Assembly (NCBI GenBank): GCA_016206515.1
Contig: JACQRN010000158.1
Span: forward strand, 1 to 6,646
Direction: 5' to 3'
Length of the DNA: 6,646 nucleotides
Origin: Planctomycetota bacterium
Lineage (GTDB): Bacteria > Planctomycetota > SBBH01 > JACQRN01
Shown here: positions 1-4,137 of the stretch, in pieces
Layout of the letters: every line of letters starts with the position of its first letter
Numbering within the stretch: position 1 is the stretch's first letter
Program-made: the position numbers and the translations under genes
The notes under the pieces: model-generated
The model's database searches: none
What the model saw: only the letters and a program-made list of their open reading frames with translations
Told to the model about the DNA's origin: nothing

Positions 1-191
1 CTCTCGATCCCGGGATCTGCAACCAGCGCACCCGGCAACTTCCATGCACCTCTTGTCGGCTCGTCAGGGGCATCGACTCAAGCGCTTCGGGGCAGGGAAG
101 TCGCATGACCCGCTATCCAAGTACGAATCCTCTGGAGGTCTCCACCCGCGGCCTTGACGAAGGTACGTACGGCGAGGCAGCCTAGTGCCCC
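1..191. other. Left flank without a supported gene
   Basis: No reading frame here has a recognisable product. All three forward frames are closed by stops, and the frame of the next gene is closed by a TAG at 183-185. A perfect 12-bp palindrome, GATCCCGGGATC, lies at 6-17 and the 8-bp palindrome GTACGTAC at 163-170. TTGACG at 154-159 matches five of six bases of a sigma-70 -35 box, but I find no convincing -10 box at normal spacing. The stretch is probably the intergenic leader of the gene that starts at 192. The left end may also hold the tail of something outside the window. Confidence 0.4.
68..111 (+). other. Candidate bulged RNA hairpin in the leader
   Basis: GGG, CAT and CGACT (68-78) can pair with AGTCG, ATG and CCC (99-111). 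This gives 11 base pairs interrupted only by single unpaired bases at 104 and 108, with a 20-nt apical region that contains AAGCGCTT (80-87). It resembles no riboswitch I recognise. It could be a structured leader, a terminator of an upstream gene (there is no U-tract) or chance pairing in GC-rich DNA. The strand is assumed from the downstream gene. Confidence 0.3.
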
Positions 192-470
192 ATGCGGCAC
201 AAGATCCGTGCGCCAGAGGTGGGAGAGGGGGAGGACGAGTTCGAGGTCGCCTCCGTGAAGGTGGAGGAGGGGGACCTCGTCGAGGAGGGGGATGTCCTGG
301 TGGTCCTCCTGTGTGGGGAAGAGGGTCAGAACGAGGTGACCGCCCCCGTGTCCGGTCGCGTCGTCGACGTCAAGGTGGAGGAGGGGGATTCCGTCGCCGC
401 CGGGGACATTCTCCTCCTCCTGAAGGAGGTCGCGGAGGGCGGGGAGGACGAGGACCCCTCCGAGGGGTAG
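192..470 (+). CDS. Stand-alone lipoyl/biotinyl-fold protein lacking the acceptor lysine
   Basis: A 92-residue protein that is almost entirely one biotinyl/lipoyl barrel-sandwich domain. It opens with an APEVGE-type strand (7-12) as in E2 lipoyl domains. It then shows two similar halves, each with VKVEEGD followed by a GD turn (22-34 and 60-72), which is the known pseudo-twofold symmetry of this fold. At the hairpin turn the family has a lysine carrying lipoate or biotin (ETDKA or AMKM). Here the aligned stretch is CGEEGQNEVTAP (41-52) and the lysine position is Glu44, so covalent modification looks impossible. About 27 of 92 residues are Asp/Glu and 7 are Lys/Arg, so it is strongly acidic. 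The start is the first in-frame ATG after a TAG at 183-185; only a weak GGCGAGG precedes it. It may be a non-catalytic scaffold or binding module. The fold is clear; the function is unknown. Confidence 0.85.
   Translation: MRHKIRAPEVGEGEDEFEVASVKVEEGDLVEEGDVLVVLLCGEEGQNEVTAPVSGRVVDVKVEEGDSVAAGDILLLLKEVAEGGEDEDPSEG
454..468 (+). other. Small hairpin at the stop codon
   Basis: ACCCCT (454-459) pairs perfectly with AGGGGT (463-468) around a CCG loop, and the stem runs into the TAG stop of the lipoyl-fold gene. There is no U-tract, so it is not a classical terminator. It lies 17 nt upstream of the tRNA and could mark the 3' end of the mRNA or slow terminating ribosomes. Confidence 0.35.
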
Positions 471-473
471 CAT

Positions 474-489
474 GCCCGCCTCCGCGGGC
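474..489 (+). promoter_or_regulatory. Leader hairpin overlapping the tRNA 5' end
   Basis: GCCCGC (474-479) is perfectly complementary to GCGGGC (484-489) across a CTCC loop. The right arm contains the first four bases of the tRNA acceptor stem (GGGC, 486-489). In a precursor transcript this hairpin and the mature acceptor helix exclude each other. It may influence RNase P processing, or simply reflect the GC-rich acceptor sequence. Confidence 0.4.
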
Positions 490-558
490 GATTAGCTCAA
501 CCGGCAGAGCGCCACCCTTACAAGGTGGAGGTCGCAGGTTCGAACCCTGCATCGCCCA
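486..558 (+). tRNA. tRNA-Val (anticodon UAC)
   Basis: A complete 73-nt tRNA cloverleaf. The acceptor stem GGGCGAT (486-492) pairs with ATCGCCC (551-557), with discriminator A558. The D-arm is GCTC/GAGC (495-498/507-510) and the anticodon stem CCACC/GGTGG (512-516/524-528). The loop CTTACAA places TAC at 519-521, which reads valine GUN codons. The T-arm GCAGG/CCTGC (534-538/546-550) encloses TTCGAAC. All helices are perfect Watson-Crick. CCA is not encoded, because the next bases are TA, so a CCA-adding enzyme is required. The gene follows the lipoyl-fold stop codon by 15 bp and has no clear promoter of its own in that gap, which suggests co-transcription or a promoter inside the gene. Confidence 0.97.
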
Positions 559-567
559 TATGGAACG

Positions 568-602
568 GCGAAACGCCCGGACGTCCTGTCCAGGCGTTTC
601 GC
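568..602. repeat. Hairpin 1 of the post-tRNA palindrome block
   Basis: A 10-bp perfect stem (GCGAAACGCC, 568-577, with GGCGTTTCGC, 593-602) encloses a second 4-bp stem GGAC/GTCC (579-582/588-591) around the loop GTCCT. The core CGGACGTCCTGTCC (578-591) recurs with one base changed in hairpin 4. It starts 9 nt after the tRNA and could act as its terminator, although there is no T-run. Confidence 0.7.
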
Positions 603-604
603 GT

Positions 605-637
605 CTTGGCCGGCTCGGCGGAGCCTCGCCGGCCAAG
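605..637. repeat. Hairpin 2 of the post-tRNA palindrome block
   Basis: A perfect 10-bp stem, CTTGGCCGGC (605-614) with GCCGGCCAAG (628-637). Inside the 13-nt loop GGC (617-619) can pair with GCC (623-625). The sequence differs from hairpins 1 and 4 but the arm length is the same as in hairpins 1 and 3. Only two bases separate it from hairpin 1. Confidence 0.7.
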
Positions 638-652
638 CCTCGCTTCAGGACA

Positions 653-680
653 CCCCGCGCGCGAAACCGTGCGCGCGGGG
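653..680. repeat. Hairpin 3 of the post-tRNA palindrome block
   Basis: A perfect 10-bp all-G/C stem, CCCCGCGCGC (653-662) with GCGCGCGGGG (671-680), around the loop GAAACCGT. Outside it AGGAC (647-651) can pair with GTCCT (686-690) across an asymmetric internal loop, so the folded unit may span 647-690. Confidence 0.7.
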
Positions 681-702
681 ACCCGGTCCTTCCGCTCGGC
701 GA

Positions 703-723
703 CCGCGGACATCCTGTCCGCGG
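703..723. repeat. Hairpin 4 of the post-tRNA palindrome block
   Basis: A perfect 8-bp stem, CCGCGGAC (703-710) with GTCCGCGG (716-723), and a 5-nt loop ATCCT. The core CGGACATCCTGTCC (706-719) matches 13 of 14 bases of the core of hairpin 1, while the outer stem is different yet still fully paired. It ends 17 bp from the stop codon of the leftward pilT-type gene and so may define that mRNA's 3' end. Confidence 0.7.
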
Positions 724-740
724 AAGGTCCTCGCTCCCGC

Positions 741-1880
741 TTACCCGACGATCCGCCGCCCCTCGTCGAGGCGGAACCCCTGCAGGAGCATCCGCAACTG
801 CTCGGGTGTGGGGGAGACCTCCATCCCCGTCTTCTCCTCGATGAACCCCGTCTGGATCAGCGTGCAGAGCGCCTGGTTGAAGGTCTGCATCCCCTCGTCC
901 TTCCCCCCCTCGATGACATCGGAGACCTTCGCCTCCTCGCCTTCCTTGATCAGCTTCCGGATGATCGGGTTCGAGATCATCACCTCGACGGCGGGGACCC
1001 GCAAGACCCCGGGCTTGATCGAGGGGAGGAGCTTCTGGCAGACGATCCCCTTCAGGTTGAAGTGGAGCCCCGATCGGATCTGTTTGTGGCGCTCCGGGGG
1101 GAACAGGTCGAGGATGCGGCCGAACGACTGCGTGACGGTCGAGGCGTGGAGCGTGCCGAAGACGAGGTGCCCCGTCTCGGCGGCGGTGAGCGCAAAGTCG
1201 AACGTCTCGGCGTCGCGCATCTCGCCGGCGACGATCACGTCGGGGTCCTGGCGCATCAGCGCGCGGATCGCGGAGCGGAAGTCACGCGTGTCGAACCCGA
1301 CCTCGCGCTGATGGATGATCGCCTTCTTGTCCGTGTAGACGTATTCGATCGGGTCCTCGACCGTCACGATGTGGCACCGCGCGCGCGCGTTGATCGTCTC
1401 GATGATCGAGGCGATCGTGGTCGACTTGCCGCTTCCGGTGACGCCGGCCAGGAGGATCAGCCCCTGGTCGAAGCTCGCCAGGCGTTTCAGCGCCAGGGCC
1501 GGCAGGTACAGCTCGTCGAAGGTCGGGATGCGGGACTTGACGAACCGCGCCGAGAGCGCGACGCAGCCGCGCTCCCGGTAGAGGTTCATCCGGAAGCGGC
1601 GCCCGTCCGGCAGCAGGTACGCGAAGTCGAGATCCCCGCTCTCCTCGAAGACGCGGCGCTGCCCGTCGGCGAGCGCCTCGTAGCAGACCGCCTGGACGCG
1701 CTCGGCGGACATCGGCGGGAGCTCGAGATGGCGGCAGAACCCTCCGATCCGCATGACGGGGACGCTTCCTGCCTTCAGGTGCAGGTCGGACGCCTGCAGT
1801 TTCTCCATGCTCCCCAGTAGGCGGTCGAGCTCTCGCGCGCGGGGCTTCCCCTGGGGGGGCTCGACCTCCTGCGCGGTCAC
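741..1880 (-). CDS. pilT: Type IV pilus retraction-type ATPase, PilT family
   Basis: A hexameric secretion-superfamily ATPase of the PilT type, which in characterised systems drives pilus retraction and twitching motility from the cytoplasmic face of the inner membrane. At 379 residues it is close to the usual 340-380. Visible motifs are ASDLHLKAG (30-38), Walker A GVTGSGKST (146-154), the Asp box VEDPIEY (174-180), an atypical Walker B stretch ending GEMRD (214-223), the His box ETGHLVFGTLHAST (235-248) and the C-terminal GMQTFNQAL (330-338). There is no tetracysteine zinc motif, so it is not PilB. PilU-like features near the C-terminus leave the PilT/PilU split open. I chose the GTG at 1880 because it keeps the helix before ASDLHL and leaves 72 bp for divergent promoters. 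An ATG at 1946 (401 aa) is possible but would leave only 6 bp. No other pilus gene is in the window. Confidence 0.93.
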   Translation of the reverse strand: MTAQEVEPPQGKPRARELDRLLGSMEKLQASDLHLKAGSVPVMRIGGFCRHLELPPMSAERVQAVCYEALADGQRRVFEESGDLDFAYLLPDGRRFRMNLYRERGCVALSARFVKSRIPTFDELYLPALALKRLASFDQGLILLAGVTGSGKSTTIASIIETINARARCHIVTVEDPIEYVYTDKKAIIHQREVGFDTRDFRSAIRALMRQDPDVIVAGEMRDAETFDFALTAAETGHLVFGTLHASTVTQSFGRILDLFPPERHKQIRSGLHFNLKGIVCQKLLPSIKPGVLRVPAVEVMISNPIIRKLIKEGEEAKVSDVIEGGKDEGMQTFNQALCTLIQTGFIEEKTGMEVSPTPEQLRMLLQGFRLDEGRRIVG

Positions 1881-1914
1881 GACGGGTTCCCGGGTCTCGT
1901 GGCCCACGGCTCGA

Positions 1915-1947
1915 CATGGTATCGCCCGGGGGCGGGCCACTACCATG
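1915..1947. promoter_or_regulatory. Inverted repeat in the divergent pilT/lipoprotein promoter region
   Basis: CATGGTA (1915-1921) and TACCATG (1941-1947) are perfect inverted repeats 19 bp apart, centred on a second inverted pair GCCCG (1924-1928) and CGGGC (1933-1937). Their position between two divergent genes fits an operator or a shared promoter element. TACCAT (1941-1946) and its mirror on the other strand are 4/6 matches to a -10 box, but no good -35 box is correctly spaced for either, so promoter assignment is weak. Confidence 0.4.
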
Positions 1948-1952
1948 GAGGC

Positions 1953-2408
1953 ATGAGGCGAAGGCTCCTGGTGTTCGCGGTGCTCCTGGCGGCCGGCTGC
2001 GGCGCGCCTCCTGCGCGGCCGGACGACGCCCCGGAGCGCACGATCGACCCGATCGAGATCGGTCGGCACGAGCCGATCCGCGTGGAGGAGGTCTGGACGG
2101 GGCTGGACGACTCGCGCCAGCCCGTCCGCCGCATCGGGTATCTGCGCACCAGTCGCGTCCCGACCGGGGGCCGCGGCGCGCAGGTCATCTACCGGTTCCT
2201 GACGCTCGAGGGGCGCTCGGTCGGCCATATGCTCGAGCGCGGGGATACCTACCGCTACCGGTACGACCGCCACCGGGAGCGCGACGTGCACGAGCCGGTC
2301 GGGTCGCACTCCCTTCCGTCGGCCGCGCGGGTCCTCTACGGCCTGTCGGAGAGGGAGCCGGTGACGTTCGTGCTACTGGTCGGGCGCGAGGACGCCGCTG
2401 CGCGTTGA
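1953..2408 (+). CDS. Small predicted lipoprotein of unknown function
   Basis: A 151-residue protein with a textbook lipoprotein signal: RRR at 2-4, a hydrophobic stretch (5-14) and lipobox LAAGC with Cys16 as the lipidation site. It is followed by a Pro/Asp-rich linker (to about 28). The mature part is charged and appears rich in beta strand, with blocks such as RVEEVWTGLDD and GDTYRYRYDR. I do not recognise a family. I chose the ATG at 1953 over the in-frame ATG at 1899 because only 1953 gives a proper signal peptide. GGAGG (1947-1951) is just one base from this ATG, too close for a normal Shine-Dalgarno. The stop codon lies within the -35 box of the next gene, which is also exported. The gene diverges from pilT. 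Confidence 0.8.
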   Translation: MRRRLLVFAVLLAAGCGAPPARPDDAPERTIDPIEIGRHEPIRVEEVWTGLDDSRQPVRRIGYLRTSRVPTGGRGAQVIYRFLTLEGRSVGHMLERGDTYRYRYDRHRERDVHEPVGSHSLPSAARVLYGLSEREPVTFVLLVGREDAAAR

Positions 2409-2434
2409 CCCGCGTCGGCGCGCCTCCCTATACT
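2405..2434 (+). promoter_or_regulatory. Near-consensus sigma-70 promoter giving a leaderless mRNA
   Basis: TTGACC (2405-2410) and TATACT (2429-2434) each match five of six consensus bases and are 18 bp apart. The -35 box includes the TGA stop of the lipoprotein gene. Eight bases separate the -10 box from the ATG at 2443, so initiation at the usual distance would fall at about 2441-2443. There is no Shine-Dalgarno sequence in that gap. The downstream gene is therefore probably translated from a leaderless transcript. Confidence 0.65.
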
Positions 2435-2442
2435 CCCGCTCC

Positions 2443-2979
2443 ATGGCCCGGACTTGGCGTTTCGCGGGGCTGGCCGCCGCGATCCTGCTGACCGTCTTCT
2501 TCACGGTGAATACGGGACGGCAGGTCCGCGCCTCCCCGGTCGAGCCGGTGGAGGCGTTGGAGTCGCTGGTGGTCGCCTCGCCGCATCTCCCCCTCTCGAC
2601 AGAGGGGGGGGCGCCGCTGTCCGACGACCCGCCGGGGTACGTCTACTGGAAGACGGTGATGGCGCGCGTCACGGCGTACGATCCCTCGGAGCGGTGCTGC
2701 GCGCCGTTCGCGGACGGCCGCACCTCGATCGGGGACAACGCTTGGCGGATGGACGGTGTCGCGGCGGACCCGGCGGTCCTCCCGTACCGCACGCTGGTCT
2801 GGGTGCCCGGGATCGGCTGGCGAGAGGTCGACGACACCGGCGGCGCCATGAAGGCTTCCTGGCGCCGGGAGCGGACGGTCCACATCGACGTGCGGATGCC
2901 CTACTTCTACCAGGCCCGCCGCTGGGGGGTCCGGCACCTCCCGATACGCCTGTACCGGCGCCTGGCGGAAGTGCGCTGA
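2443..2979 (+). CDS. Exported 3D-domain (double-psi beta-barrel) protein
   Basis: A 178-residue protein with an N-terminal hydrophobic segment (about 7-22) acting as signal peptide or anchor, a variable linker (to about 68) and a C-terminal 3D domain. This double-psi beta-barrel is related to the MltA C-terminal domain and RlpA and is found in cell-wall-acting proteins. Diagnostic elements are VTAYDPSERCC (76-86), ADGRT (90-94), the aspartates of VAADP (Asp109), VDDTGG (Asp131) and HIDVRM (Asp149), and the closing WGVRHLPIRL (161-170). All three namesake aspartates are present. The likely role is peptidoglycan binding or lytic-transglycosylase-type cleavage in the envelope, inferred from the family. 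The start is an ATG eight bases after a -10 box, without a ribosome binding site. It shares orientation with the preceding lipoprotein and ends nine bases from a convergent gene. Confidence 0.85.
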   Translation: MARTWRFAGLAAAILLTVFFTVNTGRQVRASPVEPVEALESLVVASPHLPLSTEGGAPLSDDPPGYVYWKTVMARVTAYDPSERCCAPFADGRTSIGDNAWRMDGVAADPAVLPYRTLVWVPGIGWREVDDTGGAMKASWRRERTVHIDVRMPYFYQARRWGVRHLPIRLYRRLAEVR

Positions 2980-2988
2980 CGCGCCCGG

Positions 2989-3387
2989 TTACCGCTTCCG
3001 TTTGGCCGGCGGCTTCTTCGGCGCCGCGGCAGCGATCCGCCTCGGGCCCGCCTTTTTCACGGCGGCGGTCGGCTTCCCAGGCGTCCCCGCGCGCTTCGGC
3101 GGTACGGACTCCGGGCGCTTGGAGGCGGCCGGGGCGCCCCTACGCCCCATGGACCCGGCGGGGACCGGCGTGCCCGGTGCTGGCGCGGGCGGTCTCTTCG
3201 GCTTCGGCTTGCGCTTCGGCTTGACCCCCAGGATCTTGCACAGGCGGCGATATTCGACGCGCAGATACTTGCGCCCCTCGCGCAGCACGCGGGGCGGCTT
3301 CTTGTCGGTCGGTTTCAGGTAGTCCCAGATGTCGATCTGCGCTTCGACGTACTTCAGCCGGGCTTCGAGCATCTTCGGGTCGGCCAT
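2989..3387 (-). CDS. Small basic protein with a histone-H1-like Lys/Pro/Ala tail
   Basis: A 132-residue protein of unknown family in two parts. Residues 1-55 look like a compact, probably helical head with many aromatic and charged residues (for example KYVEAQIDIWDYL, 12-24, and YLRVEYRRLCKILG, 41-54). Residues 56-132 are a low-complexity tail rich in Lys, Arg, Pro and Ala, ending AKRKR, like histone-H1-like or AlgP-type bacterial tails. Binding to nucleic acid or another polyanion is an inference from charge alone. The ATG at 3387 has no clear Shine-Dalgarno and follows the glycosyltransferase stop by 12 bp, so it is probably translated by coupling as the last gene of the operon. Its stop lies nine bases from the convergent 3D gene. 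Confidence 0.7.
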   Translation of the reverse strand: MADPKMLEARLKYVEAQIDIWDYLKPTDKKPPRVLREGRKYLRVEYRRLCKILGVKPKRKPKPKRPPAPAPGTPVPAGSMGRRGAPAASKRPESVPPKRAGTPGKPTAAVKKAGPRRIAAAAPKKPPAKRKR

Positions 3388-3399
3388 GGGCCGGACAGT

Positions 3400-4122
3400 T
3401 TATCCCGTCAGCCGCAGCCGGACGAGCCTTCCGAGCATCCAGAGCGGATCGAGGGGGCGCAGCTTCGTCCCCTCCCGATGGTTCCAGGTGATCGGAATCG
3501 CGACGACCTCGATCCGTGCCTTTCGGGCGCGCCAGAGGAGCTCCGCGTCGAAGGTCCAGCGCGGGTCGGAGAGCCTCTCGAAGAGGCGCCGCGCCTCGTC
3601 GGTCCGGAGCGCCTTGAAGCCGCACAGATGGTCGCGCACCTCGGTGCCGAGGATCATCCTGGTGCACAGGTTGAACCCCCAGCTGGTCAGTCGTCGCAGG
3701 GGGGGTTGGAGGGTCCGGGAGGAGGGGTGATTGCGGTCCCCGACGGCAAAGGGGGCCCGCTCGAGCGCCGCCAGAAGCGCCGGGATCTGGTCCGGGGATG
3801 TGGCGCCGTCCGCGTCGAGGAACAGGACCGCCCCGCCGCGGGACTCGCGCACGCCGCGCTGCACCGCGGCCCCCTTCCCGCGGTTGGTCTCCTGCCGCAC
3901 GAGGCGCCACGGTCGCTCCTGTGTGCCGTGCGCCTCGCAGAGCGCGGCGATCTTCGCGGCGGTGTCGTCGACGGACCCGTCATCGATCCAGAGCACCTCG
4001 TGGGGGACCGCCCACGCCCGGAGGAAGGACGCAAGGTCGCGCGCGAACGGATCGAGTCTCCCCGACTCGTTGTAGGCGGGGATGAGGATCGAGACCTCCG
4101 CTCCGCCGCCGCCCTGCGCCAC
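3400..4122 (-). CDS. GT2 glycosyltransferase, polyprenyl-phosphate-sugar synthase type
   Basis: A 240-residue single-domain GT-A enzyme resembling dolichyl-phosphate beta-glucosyltransferase and bacterial polyprenyl-phosphate sugar synthases, which move a sugar from a nucleotide donor to a lipid phosphate at the cytoplasmic membrane face. The N-terminus has VSILIPAYNES (10-20) and WIDDGSVDD (45-53). NRGKGAAV (80-87) follows, then the metal-binding DAD of FLDADGA (101-107). The acceptor-side signature includes RDHLCGFKALR (163-173), FDAELLWRAR (191-200) and ITWNHREGTK (211-220). No membrane segments follow the catalytic domain, so it is the soluble/peripheral form. The start is GTG at 4122, preceded by AGGA (4136-4133) that overlaps the upstream stop. 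The sugar cannot be told from sequence. A GT39-type enzyme nearby is a plausible user of its product. Confidence 0.9.
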   Translation of the reverse strand: MAQGGGGAEVSILIPAYNESGRLDPFARDLASFLRAWAVPHEVLWIDDGSVDDTAAKIAALCEAHGTQERPWRLVRQETNRGKGAAVQRGVRESRGGAVLFLDADGATSPDQIPALLAALERAPFAVGDRNHPSSRTLQPPLRRLTSWGFNLCTRMILGTEVRDHLCGFKALRTDEARRLFERLSDPRWTFDAELLWRARKARIEVVAIPITWNHREGTKLRPLDPLWMLGRLVRLRLTG

Positions 4123-4132
4123 GGACAGGGGG

Positions 4133-4137
4133 TCCTA
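4133..4137 (-). promoter_or_regulatory. Ribosome binding site overlapping the upstream stop codon
   Basis: On the minus strand the TAG stop of the HEAT-repeat gene (4137-4135) is embedded in TAGGA, whose AGGA lies ten bases before the GTG at 4122. This supports the GTG start and suggests translational coupling of the two genes. Confidence 0.55.

Noticed and set aside
6..17. GATCCCGGGATC as a terminator hairpin
   Set aside because: The palindrome has no loop, so it cannot form a simple RNA hairpin; it may be a chance palindrome or a protein-binding site.
486..558. tRNA-Val as an integration site for a mobile element
   Set aside because: No second copy of the tRNA 3' end and no integrase or phage gene is visible; the flanking genes look chromosomal.
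568..723. A CRISPR array
   Set aside because: The palindromes are not equal-length repeats with regular spacers. Only two of the four share a core, and no cas gene is present.
568..723. Classical rho-independent terminators
   Set aside because: The stems are strong enough but no T-tract follows any of them on either strand, so I list them as palindromic repeats instead.
185..844. A rightward open frame of 219 codons crossing the tRNA and hairpins
   Set aside because: It overlaps the lipoyl-fold gene, the tRNA and the palindromes, and its product is Gly/Arg-rich without any domain pattern.
525..1820. A long rightward open frame (about 431 codons) opposite pilT
   Set aside because: It begins inside the tRNA, runs antisense to a gene with every PilT motif, and its translation is Asp/Arg/Leu-rich low complexity. 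It is a GC-rich shadow frame.
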